From JAJPHI01 sp035541875 (GTDB lineage: Bacteria > Desulfobacterota > Binatia > Binatales > Binataceae), in contig DATKML010000023.1 of the NCBI GenBank assembly GCA_035541875.1, positions 124,001-188,000 on the forward strand: 64,000 bases of DNA, in the 5' to 3' direction. The translations under genes were made by a program, and so were the position numbers. The notes below the pieces were generated by a model. The model did no database searches and was not told the DNA's origin. It was given only the letters and a program-made list of their open reading frames with translations. Below, one piece after another: positions 9,269-17,994 of this stretch; within the stretch, counting starts at the first letter, position 1; every line of letters starts with the position of its first letter.

Positions 9269-10153
9269 TCAGGCCACGACATTTATCAGCGGCATCTTGC
9301 CGAGACTGCTTCCAATATAAACAAGCGCTTGTTGCTGAAGATTAAGTTCCTGAACGCGCGCTGACGCCTTAACAATATCGAGATCGGTCGCGCTGCTGAT
9401 CGTGCTAGTCAGACTCAAATTGTTGCTGTTACCGGCGTTAACTTCGTTCAAGGCGAGATTCGACGCAGCACCAATCTGGCTGCGGGTCTGCGCGATCTGC
9501 GCGACGCTGGCGTTGAGCTGCGTCAGAGTGGCCGAGACCCCGGCCTGATTACCGGAGTTAAGCGCCGTTTGGAGTGCGCTTAGAGCACCAATCAGCCCGT
9601 AGTCGGATCACCGAAGATCGCCTGTCCGTTGAAGGTAAGCTGGATGGACGTGCCGTCGCTGAGCTTGATCGAGTTCGATCCAGTATCGCCCTGAGAGTTG
9701 CCGACGCTATCGTACGGCGCGGTCTGAACCTGATTGCCTGCAAAGACGTAGGTTCCTCCGTACTGAAAATTGGCTGCGCCAATGACTTGGCTAAGCAGAC
9801 CGCCGACCTCCTGACCGAGCGAGGCCATCTGGGACGCGGTCAACGTCCCATTCGCGCCTTGGGTTGCATCCTGAATTGCGGTCGTGAGCGCATCACTGGC
9901 GGCCGAAAGAGAGCCGTCTATGCTATTCAGCCGCGTCTGGGCTGCAGTCGCCAGGGAAACGTCGTTGGTAACGGCCGCTTGCTGTTGGCTGAAGAGTTCG
10001 CTGACAGCGAAGGCTACAGGATCATCGGAGGCGCGATTGGCGCTCTTTCCTGTTGCCAGTTGCCAGTTGCGCCTCCAGCGATTGCAAGGTCTCGGTCGAA
10101 TTGTCGAGGGCGGAAGTAAGCGTATTGAAGAGCGTTAAATCGGCGACACCCAT
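9269..10153 (-). pseudogene. flgL: flgL, flagellar hook-filament junction protein, frameshifted
   Basis: The minus-strand sequence reads as a nearly full FlgL. It starts at ATG 10153 (MGVADLTLFNTL) with an AGGAG upstream, and the conserved SANRASDDPVA motif follows in another frame. The break falls exactly at a 7-base tandem duplication (TTGCCAG twice, 10053-10066); removing one copy restores AQLATGKSANRASDDPVA. The frame then runs through GGTYVFAGNQ to TGA at 9592. A one-base loss near 9597-9602 separates it from the C-terminal part (GLIGALSALQ onwards), which ends normally at 9269. Two independent lesions show the gene is inactive unless both are assembly errors. FlgL would join the hook to the flagellin filament outside the cell. 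Confidence 0.85.
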
Positions 10154-10167
10154 TATCGCACTCCTAT

Positions 10168-10925
10168 CTACTGGCTAATCGATTGGATGAGAAAATTGGT
10201 CATATCGTTGGCAGCCTGAACGGCACGTCCGGCTGCCTCGAGAGCGTTTTGGAACTGCACCAGATTCGCGAGCTGCTCATTGAGCGAAACTCCGGTAATC
10301 GAGCTTTTGAACGATTGGAGAGAGTCCAACGTCGTCGAGGCCCGAGTCTGATTCGCGTCGGCGCTGCTGACGGTTCTACCGAAATCGGAGGCGATAGCAC
10401 TGAAAGCCTGCGCAAGAGTCGATCCGGGGTAACTCGTGTCGAGTCCGATAGCCGTAGCGAGACCGGCCAGACTTGTCGCGTTGGAGCCGTCGCCGGGGAG
10501 ACCCGTCGCGGTCGCGGACGCCGCGAGGTTCTGCTCGTTGATAGCCCGATTGATCACGATCGGCGCGCCCGCCGAGCCCGGAATCAGGAAGAGTTGGTTG
10601 CCCGTCGATCCGTCCAGACCGTAGCCGGACTGATGAACGGTGTTGACGGCAGACGCTACCGACGTGGCCAGTTGGTTCAGGTTACTTTGCGCCTGCAAGT
10701 TATTCGTGACACCTGCAAATACACCTCCGAGCTGCCCGCCAACCTACGTCGTTGTAATCGGTAGATTTCCTTGTGGGAGAGTCACCTGTAGTCCCAGATT
10801 GGTGCCGGAACCGGTGGTGCTAAGAGTCAGGGCACTGCTACCGGAGACGAGTGGCATACCGTTGATGGTGACGTTGCCGGAGACGTCCGCCATCGCGCCG
10901 GTAAGCCTAGCCAATTGTCCGACCA
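10168..10925 (-). pseudogene. flgK: flgK, hook-associated protein 1, 3' fragment with stop codon
   Basis: Only about 250 codons of the usual 450-600 remain. The frame enters near 10925 with ALVGQLARLTGAMADVSGN, matching the middle of FlgK before the NGMPLVSG strand. It is interrupted by an in-frame TAG at 10744-10746 and continues as VGGQLGGVFAG and LATSVASAVNTVHQSG. It ends with the C-terminal coiled region (LNEQLANLVQFQNALEAAGR), which packs in the D0 domain. The 5' part is missing and is replaced by a fliM-like fragment, so a deletion fused the two. It lies 14 bases before flgL, the normal flgK-flgL order. Confidence 0.85.
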
Positions 10926-11350
10926 GAGCCGTTGGCCAGATGGATATCTGCGGCGCAGAGCGCGATCACTGGGGCCTGGCTCTCGATCCGACCCAGCGGG
11001 ATCAATGAACCTGGTTTGAGGGCCCGCACCTTCTTCAACGAGAGTTCGGTTGCGCCGAGCGATGCGTGCAGCGAAATTGATGCATCGCGGAGGAAAGCTA
11101 GAGCCTTCTCCCTACCATCATCACTTTTGAACTCTGGAACCCGGTCTCCGTCCGATTGCGCGCTGAGTTCTAGTGCCCTCCGCCATGGCAAACCTAAGAT
11201 CAGTGTACCTCCACGCCCATTGAGGCTCAGTCGCCCCGCGATAGTAAGGAAAGCCTCGTCTGAAGCGAACGTCTCCTGATTAGCCCCATCTTCACCCTCG
11301 CGCGTCGCGATCAGCCTGAACCCTGTGTCCTCGGTCGACCTGGTCGCTAC
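10926..11350 (-). pseudogene. fliM: fliM-like flagellar switch protein, internal to C-terminal fragment
   Basis: The frame (open 11380-10907) resembles the end of the FliM middle domain (FLTIAGRLSLNGRGGTLILG) followed by a SpoA/C-ring domain (ASLGATELSLKKVRALKPGS, then LIPLGRIESQAPVIAL). It stops after DIHLANGSG, where an intact SpoA domain would need about 20 more residues, and the sequence switches to flgK in another frame. Only about 140 residues of the usual 330 remain and no credible start is present. FliN or FliY share the SpoA domain, but the preceding segment fits FliM better. The 5' border is uncertain. Confidence 0.6.
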
Positions 11351-11372
11351 CGGTGTTCTGCGCTGGGTGCCG

Positions 11373-12854
11373 CTACGCACTAGCAGTCATGCCGACCGAG
11401 CCGAGCGGAGGGCGGCGAGTATTTCGCTCGTGCGGCGAGCCAGCCGCAGATAGAGGCAACTGCAGCGTTGCGATACCGTTGGCAGGATCGGCCAGGCCGC
11501 TACCAAACTCTCCGGTCAGGACCGCGAGATGCGATCCCGGCGCGACGGCCAAGCCACTTGTGCCTGCCGCGAGAGGAGCAAATTTCGGGGAAGACCTGGA
11601 ACTGGTTGGGGACCAGCTCCTCGGTGCCCTCGCGACATAGGTCGCCTGCGAGAGATCCGCAAGGAACACTTCCCCGGTGAACTCAACGCTCGAGAGCGCG
11701 ATTCCGGTGGTGCAGTCTTCTTTGGCGGACTCCAGCTCAACCGTGCCGGTTGCATTGTCGTGGATCGCTCCGGTTGCACCAGTGATCAACTCATAGGTGC
11801 CGAGTTCGTTCGGCGAGAGGATAAGATCGCGGTTCGGATCATACGCGATATCCTCCGAGATACCCGACGGCGAGGTGACCGGGGCACTGAAGGTGTTGGT
11901 CGCCAGATCCAGGTTTTAGTACGCGTCCAGACCGCTCACTGTTCCCCCGGTGATGAAGGCACGGTTTGAGTTCGAGTCGATAACGATACCGCAGTTTTGG
12001 CACGTTCCTCCTGAGAAGCCGGCGGTCCCGGTCGCTCCGCTCGTGAGCGTACTCGTCACCGATGAACCGTTAATCAGATAAACGTCCGTGTTGTTGGCAA
12101 CGCAGACGGATTGGCCGGTCGTTTCGTTGGACGAGCATGAATTGACCGGCTGCGCCGTTATCACAGTCGCTTTGGTGTGGAGCCCTTCGATCGGGACCAG
12201 CTGAACATTCAGCATCCGCTCCGCCAGCCGCTTCTTCAGCTCGTCGATTAACCCGCCGGTTGCGAACACCGTCGCTGGATCCCGCCCCGCCAGAAGCTGC
12301 TCCAACACCTCATCCCCAATCCCACCTTCCTTGTTTGCCGCCATACCTTCCTCCGCCCTCCCAAGGGCTCATTCTATGGCTCACAAACACGAAATTTCCG
12401 ACACCCTCGGTCAACGACACAGCTACTTCGCCGTCGGCGTCAGCATCAGCGTCGCCCGAATCGATCGTGAGCGTTCCTGTAATCGAGCCTGTGACGTTCG
12501 GATTGAACTTGACCTTAACCTTGCACTCCCATGCGGTTTGATGGTGGTCGGGCATTTGGTGATGAAACTGTAGTCCGTGCTACCCGTCTCAGCCAGTGTG
12601 AGTGTGAGAGGCTCGCCGCTGTCGTTCCGCATTTCGAGATCCTCGGTGGTCGAACGCCCCACTCTTTGATCGCCAAAGTTGATGGTCGACTGCTTCACCG
12701 TGATCACGTCAGGCGCCGTGTCCGGGGTAGGAGTCGCGGTCGAATGACGATGGCCTGCCGCCCGAGCGTTTCCCGCAGTTGGCAAAGCGGCCAAAAGTGG
12801 CCCCAGCCAGAAAGCTGCCATCCATCGCGGTCGCGTCGTTCGGTAATTCTTCAT
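11373..12854 (-). pseudogene. secreted ASH-domain/propeller-like protein, broken in several places
   Basis: It starts at ATG 12854 with GGAGAAAGGAT upstream and encodes a signal peptide ending near AGNARAAG. Then come a TPTPDTAPD linker and an abnormal-spindle (ASH) type domain (STINFGDQRVG, DYSFITKCPTTIKPHG). A one-base loss near 12526 shifts the frame; the domain continues as CKVKVKFNPNVTGSITGTL. At 12344 the start of an IS256 transposase interrupts it. The later part (VPIEGLHTKATVITAQ, VANNTDVYLING, VIDSNSNRAF) looks like a surface-protein propeller. It meets an in-frame TAA at 11916-11918 and continues as DLATNTFSAPVTSP. A probably compensated pair of shifts follows at about 11590-11635. 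Clearly decayed; it resembles the ASH end of the S53 protein at 35352-40094. Confidence 0.75.
12205..12344 (-). mobile_element. IS256-family transposase, N-terminal remnant
   Basis: From ATG 12344, preceded by GGAGGAAGG, about 46 codons match the start of IS256/mutator-type transposases: DEVLEQLLAGRDPATVF, then GGLIDELKKRLAERMLN. The similarity stops abruptly after LNVQL near 12205 and the same frame continues into the interrupted secreted-protein gene. The remnant therefore forms a chimeric 142-codon ORF (11916-12344) with transposase translation signals. No DDE catalytic residues and no second inverted repeat are present. I infer insertion into the secreted-protein gene followed by deletion of about 90 percent of the element. 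Confidence 0.7.
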
Positions 12855-13072
12855 GCCGATCCTTTCTCCGTTCCTGACGTCAAACCGCGATACTTTCGTC
12901 GAGGTGTTCCACGCCCAAAGCAATCGCGTGAGTATGCGTCGCGGTTATCTTCTTCGGCGCACCAAATTCACTCAACGAGCGCTCGTGAGGATCGATTGGA
13001 AAGAATTGTGAGAGAAAAACGGAAGCTTCGGATTCCTCTGTATTAGACGGACGCGGTCAAAGTTAACCCGAC

Positions 13073-13116
13073 TAAAAAAGCGCCGCGGTAATCAACCGGC
13101 TAGTTGATACCGCGGC
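13073..13116 (-). terminator. intrinsic terminator
   Basis: Stem GCCGCGGT-A-ATCAAC / GTTGATACCGCGGC (13082-13116) with a CGGCTA loop and one bulged A. Read on the minus strand it is followed by CGCTTTTTTAG. It lies 38 bases after the stop of the small gene at 13154-13333. The remaining bases between 12855 and 13153 hold only the likely promoter region of the decayed secreted-protein gene; I see no gene there. Confidence 0.75.
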
Positions 13117-13153
13117 TTCTCGGATCGAGGCAAAGGCGGGAAGCTTCGATACC

Positions 13154-13333
13154 CTATTTTTGAGCTTCTGCTGAAGGCGGTCGGCGAAAGCCCATATCAA
13201 GCAGTCCTGCCTGATGAACGGCAACCACCATCTTCTCTTTGAACTTCGCTTTGGCTTGCGCTCGCGCGTCTAAGGCGGTCCCGGCTCGCACCTGAAGCTG
13301 CGTCCCATCTGCGAACTCGACGATAAACACCAT
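13154..13333 (-). CDS. 59-residue hypothetical protein
   Basis: The start is set at ATG 13333, which has AGGAAGG 8 bases upstream; a TTG at 13411 would give 85 residues but has no such signal. The first part (MVFIVEFADGTQLQVRAGTA) looks like two beta strands, followed by a lysine/alanine-rich helix (ARAQAKAKFKEKMV). No known family recognised. Cytoplasmic by lack of signal peptide. It has its own terminator, and the region just upstream (13430-13480) is AT-rich and contains the perfect palindrome TTTAGCTAAA, a possible operator. Likely a real monocistronic small gene. Confidence 0.6.
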   Translation of the reverse strand: MVFIVEFADGTQLQVRAGTALDARAQAKAKFKEKMVVAVHQAGLLDMGFRRPPSAEAQK

Positions 13334-13429
13334 ACTAAGACGACCTTCCTGGCTGAGCGATCCATTTCGCTCGCCCGATCGATAACTTACTCCACCGACG
13401 AAGATCGTCAATTAAACGCGGTTAATTTA

Positions 13430-13482
13430 GCCCACCCTTATAGAGCTATAATTGGTTATTTTTAGCTAAAACAGCTAAATCG
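13430..13482 (-). promoter_or_regulatory. AT-rich upstream region with palindromes
   Basis: A strongly AT-rich island in GC-rich DNA between the LLM gene and the 59-residue gene. It contains TATAGAGCTATAA and the 10-base perfect palindrome TTTAGCTAAA, followed 2 bases later by a half copy, AGCTAAA. It would suit a promoter with an operator for the minus-strand small gene. No clear -35/-10 pair is claimed. Confidence 0.35.
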
Positions 13483-13535
13483 CCGATTGGTTCATAACCA
13501 GAACCAAGCCTCGCAATTGACGCTACTTCCCGAAC

Positions 13536-14579
13536 TCAAGCAGGCCGCAGATCAGCAACCTTGGCCATCAGCTCGACCGCCTCATCCGAGGCTGCACGTA
13601 GCAAAAGGCCAGTGGCCCCTGAATCGGCCCAGGCGCGATAGCGCTCCTTGATACGATCCGGCGAACCCACCAAAGCGCGCAGATCGCAGAGATCGTCTGG
13701 CACCGCCGCCGCGGCCTCTTCCTTGCGCCCAGCCAGGTAGAGCTCCTGAATCCGCTCAGCTGCTTCAGGGAAGCCCTGCTGCTTCATCAGGTCGTTATGA
13801 AAGTTCTTGTTGCGCGCCCCCATGCCGCCGGCGTACAGCGCGATATCAGGCTTCATCTTCGCGAAAGCCGCCTTAACATCACGATCGATAATGACCGTCG
13901 TCATTGGGTAAATCTCGAACTTGTCGAGGGACTTGCCACCTCCGGCACGCTTGAAGCCGTGCTCGAGCCAGGGCCGATAGCGCGGCATCGACCCGGGGAC
14001 GAAGCCGAGGGGCAACCAGCCATCGCAAACTTCGGCGCATAGCTTAACTACCGACTCATTCTCGGCGCCGAGCATAATCGGGATATTCGGATTCATGTGC
14101 AGAATCGAGCGCAGCGGCTTGGCCAATCCGCTCGACCCCGGACCTTTATACGGCAGCGAGATTTCGCGCCCTTCGTGAGTCACGGGCCGTTCGCGCCTGA
14201 AGACCTTACGCATGATCGCCACGTAATCGCGCAGGCGGTAGTAGGGTTTGCCCCAGGGCTGCCCGTACCATCCTTCGACAATCTGGGGGCCCGAAACGCC
14301 CAATCCAACGATCATGCGATTACCGCCCGCCATCGCATCGATAGTCGCTGCGGTCATTGCAGCGTTGGCCGGCGTTCGTGCAGCCAGCTGAAGGACTCCG
14401 CTACCGAGGCGGATTCGTTTGGTCACCGCTGCGAGGTAAGCCAAGGGGCTGAAGGCGTCGGAGCCGTAGCTTTCAGCAGTCCAGACTGAGTCGTAACCAA
14501 GCTGCTCAGCACGCACGATACGGTCGATTGGAAGGCGCATGTCCGCGCCGGAGTAGCCGATTGTCAGTCCGAGTTTCAT
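13536..14579 (-). CDS. LLM-class F420-dependent oxidoreductase
   Basis: 347 residues, ATG 14579. The bacterial luciferase-like TIM barrel is recognised from MKLGLTIGYSGADMRLPID, the ESYGSDAFSPLAYLAAVT segment, IRLGSGVLQLAARTPANAAM, and GNRMIVGLGVSGPQIVEGWY, the pattern of the F420-using subgroup. It would reduce or oxidise an unknown substrate with reduced F420 (or FMN). Cytoplasmic. Downstream of the questin-oxidase-like gene with a 40-base gap on the same strand, so the two may be co-transcribed. No F420 biosynthesis gene lies in this window. Cofactor assignment rests on family resemblance. Confidence 0.88.
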   Translation of the reverse strand: MKLGLTIGYSGADMRLPIDRIVRAEQLGYDSVWTAESYGSDAFSPLAYLAAVTKRIRLGSGVLQLAARTPANAAMTAATIDAMAGGNRMIVGLGVSGPQIVEGWYGQPWGKPYYRLRDYVAIMRKVFRRERPVTHEGREISLPYKGPGSSGLAKPLRSILHMNPNIPIMLGAENESVVKLCAEVCDGWLPLGFVPGSMPRYRPWLEHGFKRAGGGKSLDKFEIYPMTTVIIDRDVKAAFAKMKPDIALYAGGMGARNKNFHNDLMKQQGFPEAAERIQELYLAGRKEEAAAAVPDDLCDLRALVGSPDRIKERYRAWADSGATGLLLRAASDEAVELMAKVADLRPA

Positions 14580-14619
14580 CTTCTTCTCGCTACCTCGTTT
14601 GCATTGGACGCCGCAGAAC

Positions 14620-15669
14620 TCAGGCGCTCATCATTTTAATCGCTTGAGAGGCGGCTGCGCGATAGACCGGGGCCGGCGTAATTGCATCTTCGCGCAAACA
14701 GGCTTCGGTAAACTTGATTACGTGCTCATCACCGTTAGCAACAGCTTGCTCAATCAGATTGTCGCGTGATTCGCCCGGCGATGTCACCGAATCCGAGGGC
14801 GCCCTCGATCCGAACGCTGCATAAAGCGCACATTGGGCCTGCCACAAGTACGGCAGGAGCATCCGCGTCGATACGTCACTGATATGAGCGACCATCGATC
14901 GAACTGCGGCCGCGCTGGTCACGCTATGAATAAAGACAATCGTAGTCAGAACGTCGTGAGCGTTGGCCAGATAGACACCGGCGAAGGTCTGCGTCAATTG
15001 CGATATGACGGTACCGGGATTCTCGTCGAGTGTGGCGCGACCGATAACGGTTCGAAAGCTCGGATCCTCGTCCAGCGCGGTGAGTGCCGAAGTGATCGTC
15101 CCGGCAAAGCGCCTGCGTTCGACGGGCACCAGTGCGATGCCTTTGACTGCTTGTTGGGGTTCCGATGCTCTTTGGGCCGACAGATCCGTGGGCAAACTCT
15201 GGTAGGTTGCAGCCCAGTAGGCGATACCGCGCGCCAGTTCGTCGATTCGAGTCGGCGTAAGCGCTTCGTCCAAAGCACGGACGGCATGCCCCACCCTGAT
15301 AACGCCATGCGTCGCTGCTGCTGATATTCCCGGCGCCAGGCGTGGTACCCATCGCTCAAGCACGGCCTGCCACGCGGAGTCTCGCAACTCTTCGGCGATT
15401 AGTTCGTACCAATCGGCAAAACGTTCCTCGTGTGCGAGCACTGCTTGCCAGTCATTCGGAGCGATCGGATCGACGCGCGGGGGCATCGGCAACAACCCAG
15501 TGCGATAACGTTCGACCCATGCCGGGACCGCATCGCCACGCCCCATCGCGCACAGCGCCTCGGCCGCCATCGGCGCATGATTGGTCAGGCCGTTACGCAA
15601 CTCTGGTCCCGCATTGCGCATCGACGCGAGGGCGTCGTCCAGAGTCGCGTATTGACCCATCGTAAGCAT
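14620..15669 (-). CDS. questin oxidase-like (DUF4243) protein
   Basis: 349 residues. It resembles the DUF4243/questin-oxidase group, whose fungal members perform Baeyer-Villiger-type ring opening of anthraquinones. Visible features are TNHAPMAAEALCAMGRGD near residue 28 with a conserved His, then VERYRTGLLPMPPRVDPI, and the ATHGVIRVGHAVRAL segment with two further histidines near 140. All-alpha, cytoplasmic, no flavin motif. Next to an LLM flavoenzyme, a cupin and two alpha/beta hydrolases, so a role in oxidation of a cyclic compound is plausible but inferred. The start could be the second ATG, three codons in (15660). Confidence 0.75.
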   Translation of the reverse strand: MLTMGQYATLDDALASMRNAGPELRNGLTNHAPMAAEALCAMGRGDAVPAWVERYRTGLLPMPPRVDPIAPNDWQAVLAHEERFADWYELIAEELRDSAWQAVLERWVPRLAPGISAAATHGVIRVGHAVRALDEALTPTRIDELARGIAYWAATYQSLPTDLSAQRASEPQQAVKGIALVPVERRRFAGTITSALTALDEDPSFRTVIGRATLDENPGTVISQLTQTFAGVYLANAHDVLTTIVFIHSVTSAAAVRSMVAHISDVSTRMLLPYLWQAQCALYAAFGSRAPSDSVTSPGESRDNLIEQAVANGDEHVIKFTEACLREDAITPAPVYRAAASQAIKMMSA

Positions 15670-15685
15670 CCCGTATCAGTGGTCG

Positions 15686-16066
15686 TTAAGCTTTCTGCCA
15701 AGGCAGCGGCATCGCCTGATGGTCGGCGTGCTGCACCGCAACCGGGGCCATCGCGAGCGCCGCGATAATCTTCATCGGCGTGCTGCCGCTATTCACGATC
15801 TGATGAACCGCGTCGGTAGGAATAATCAGCGTCGAGTTCGGTCCAAAACGCGTCTCTTCTCCGTGGATAGTGAGTGTGCCCGATCCTTCCAGTACCACGA
15901 TCGCCTCTTCGCAATCGTGGCGATGGACCGGCGTCCCGGCGCCCGGTTCGATCGTCTGACCCCATACTTCCAGATGACGCATCCCGTGCTCAGGACCAGC
16001 CAATGTGCGATGGTTCAAGCCGGGCAGATTAAAAGCAGCAAGCGTGTTGTTGTTCAGTACTGGCAT
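15686..16066 (-). CDS. cupin domain protein
   Basis: 126 residues from ATG 16066, chosen because AGGAG lies 8 bases upstream; an upstream extension to 16117 has no such signal. Single-domain RmlC-like cupin: motif 1 is PGAGTPVHRHDCEEAIVVLEG, with the metal ligands H-x-H and E; motif 2 is PTDAVHQIVNSG, with the final His. It could be a metal-dependent dioxygenase, isomerase or sensor; single cupins cannot be assigned further. Same strand as the questin-oxidase-like gene, 16 bases upstream of it. Confidence 0.85.
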   Translation of the reverse strand: MPVLNNNTLAAFNLPGLNHRTLAGPEHGMRHLEVWGQTIEPGAGTPVHRHDCEEAIVVLEGSGTLTIHGEETRFGPNSTLIIPTDAVHQIVNSGSTPMKIIAALAMAPVAVQHADHQAMPLPWQKA

Positions 16067-16145
16067 CGTCAAATCTCCTGCTCCAGTGGCTCTGACATTG
16101 TATCGATTCTGTTGCAAGAGTGGCGATGCGTACCAGCGAGCCGCG

Positions 16146-16961
16146 TCAGGCTGAACCGCGATGGCGCAACAAAAACTCGATCACTAGCCGATTGAAGGCT
16201 TCGGGCTGTTCGATGTTGCTCAGATGGCCCGCGCGTTCGATCACGACCATCTCCGAACCTTTGATCCGCTGCGCCATCGCGCGCGAAGTCTCAGGAGGCG
16301 TAAGCGCATCCTCATCACCAACTACGATCAGTGTCGGCACCGTGATGCTTTCCAGATCGGGAGGTCGGTCGTAATTCACCGAACCGCTTACCGTGTTGAT
16401 GTAAGACTCCTTGTGCAGCGCCGAGATACTCGCGACCAGCCGCTCGAAGCATCCGGGGCGAGGCGCCTTGCTGATCAAGGTTTTCGCCACCACCGGCGCG
16501 ATATCGCGCGGCTCTTTCCCGGCGAGGAGAGGTTCCTGACGCAGGCGAATGAACTCGCTGCGTTGTTCTGCCGTAAGATGCGAGAAACCGGGTAACGAAT
16601 CGCACAGGGTCAGAGTCGCTACGCGGTCCGGAAAGCGTCCGATACAGTCGAGCGCTATAACGCCACCCATCGAGAGTCCCACCAGATGGGCGCGCGGTGT
16701 CGCCAAATGATCGATCAGGCGTATCAGGTCGTCGGCAAAATGCGCGAAGTTAAGCGGGCCTTCGTAATCGTCGCTGTCGCCGTAGCCGCGCCCGTCCCAC
16801 GAGACGGCGTGAAAGTGCTCGCCGAAGGATGGAAGCTGATCGTGCCAGTTGGTGCGATTCCCGCCGATCCCGTGAAGAAACACAACCAACTCCCCGGTTC
16901 CACAGTGATCGTACGCAAGCCTAGGCGTACCGGGCACGAAAGAGATCGTCCATGCACCCAT
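16146..16961 (-). CDS. alpha/beta hydrolase
   Basis: 271 residues from ATG 16961; a GTG three codons upstream (16970) directly abuts the previous stop and is an alternative. The fold is shown by LVVFLHGIGGNRTNW (oxyanion loop), the nucleophile elbow GLSMGG with the catalytic Ser, VVGDEDALTPP with the acid Asp, and the His in ERAGHLSNIEQP. It resembles 3-oxoadipate enol-lactonase and related esterases/C-C hydrolases. Translationally coupled to the dehalogenase-like gene upstream. Substrate unknown. Confidence 0.88.
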   Translation of the reverse strand: MGAWTISFVPGTPRLAYDHCGTGELVVFLHGIGGNRTNWHDQLPSFGEHFHAVSWDGRGYGDSDDYEGPLNFAHFADDLIRLIDHLATPRAHLVGLSMGGVIALDCIGRFPDRVATLTLCDSLPGFSHLTAEQRSEFIRLRQEPLLAGKEPRDIAPVVAKTLISKAPRPGCFERLVASISALHKESYINTVSGSVNYDRPPDLESITVPTLIVVGDEDALTPPETSRAMAQRIKGSEMVVIERAGHLSNIEQPEAFNRLVIEFLLRHRGSA

Positions 16962-16970
16962 GATTGTCAC

Positions 16971-17843
16971 TCAACCAAAGAACTTGATCAGCTTCTCGGC
17001 CAGTTCATCCGGACGTTCCTCAGGGATGAAATGGCCACAATCGATTGGCTCTCCGATTACGTCGGTCGCCCAATTTTTCCAGACATCGAGGACCGCCCTG
17101 CTGCGATGCGTTCCGAGTCCGCCCCACAGCGCCAACATCGGCGCAGCTATCTTGCGGCCGGCCTTGCGATCAGCCTCGTCGTACTCGCAATCGCAGCTGA
17201 TACCCGCGCGATAATCTTCGCACGACGCGTGAATCACGGCGGGATCGCGAAACGCCTCGCGATAGTTCGCCATCGCTTCCGGCGTAAAGGCTCCCTGCGT
17301 CCCGCACCACGATCCCAGCGTATGCTTCAGATAGAAATCGGGATCGTGACCGATCATGGTTTCGGGAAACGGCGCAGGCTGCGCCAGAAAATACCAGTGA
17401 TAAGCCGCCCGAGAGCTCAGCCGATTCATCCGCTCGAACTGCTCCAGCGTCGGGATAATATCGAGCGTCGCCAACCGTCGAACTCGCTCCGGATGGTCCA
17501 GCGCTAGCCGGTACGTCACCCGGCCACCCCGATCGTGTCCAGCTATGTCGAACCGCGCGAAGCCCAACGCGGCCATCACTTCCACCATATCGAACGCCAT
17601 CGCCCGCTTCGAATAAGGAATGTGATCCGCATCGGTCGGTGGCTTGCTACTCGCGCCGTAACCCCGCAGATCGGGAATAACCAGCGTGAAATGCTTTACC
17701 AAAGCCGGAGCGACCTTGTGCCAGATCGCATGAGTCTGAGGATATCCGTGCAACAGCAGCAGCGGTGATCCGCTGCCGCCCTGCACGATAGCTATCTCAG
17801 CTCCCGAAGTCTTGATGCGTTTGCGCTCGAATCCTTCGAACAT
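16971..17843 (-). CDS. fluoroacetate/haloacetate dehalogenase-like hydrolase
   Basis: 290 residues. An alpha/beta hydrolase whose nucleophile is Asp rather than Ser: AGHDRGGR at 101-108, with D104 followed by R105 and R108. In characterised fluoroacetate dehalogenases the two Arg bind the carboxylate, and a His-Trp pair plus a Tyr holds the halide; here AYHWYF gives H149-W150. The acid is D128 in TLDIIPTLEQF, and the base is the His of IDCGHFIPEE near 272. The EDYRAG segment supplies a candidate halide Tyr. Most likely hydrolyses a 2-haloacid or an epoxide-like ester; fluoroacetate activity is inferred from conserved residues only. The stop abuts the next gene. Confidence 0.85.
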   Translation of the reverse strand: MFEGFERKRIKTSGAEIAIVQGGSGSPLLLLHGYPQTHAIWHKVAPALVKHFTLVIPDLRGYGASSKPPTDADHIPYSKRAMAFDMVEVMAALGFARFDIAGHDRGGRVTYRLALDHPERVRRLATLDIIPTLEQFERMNRLSSRAAYHWYFLAQPAPFPETMIGHDPDFYLKHTLGSWCGTQGAFTPEAMANYREAFRDPAVIHASCEDYRAGISCDCEYDEADRKAGRKIAAPMLALWGGLGTHRSRAVLDVWKNWATDVIGEPIDCGHFIPEERPDELAEKLIKFFG

Positions 17844-17867
17844 CGAAAGGTGCTCCAGAGCCTAAAA

Positions 17868-17969
17868 TCATTCTGAGGGAAGCGAAGAATCTCGCGGATG
17901 GCGCGTCGCCGCAATCCGATACCCGGGATGCAGACGAGATTCTTCGTCACTACGCTCCTATAATGACTT
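17868..17969. repeat. inverted-repeat intergenic element (REP/MITE-like)
   Basis: The left arm has CATTCTGAGGGAAGCGAAGA and continues ATCTC. The right arm (from GAGATTCTTCG at 17936) is its degenerate inverse, ending AATGACTT. About 40 bases lie between the arms. Elements with this end sequence are scattered in intergenic regions of several bacterial lineages as far as I recall. Related right arms appear near 46856-46905 and 48657-48712 in this window. It sits between two minus-strand genes where no terminator is otherwise visible. Confidence 0.55.
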
Positions 17970-17994
17970 GATAAGCTGATGTCATAGAACGCTC

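Noticed and set aside
9574..10119. 181-codon plus-strand ORF
   Set aside because: Shadow of the decayed flgL on the other strand; the minus-strand translation carries the recognisable motifs.
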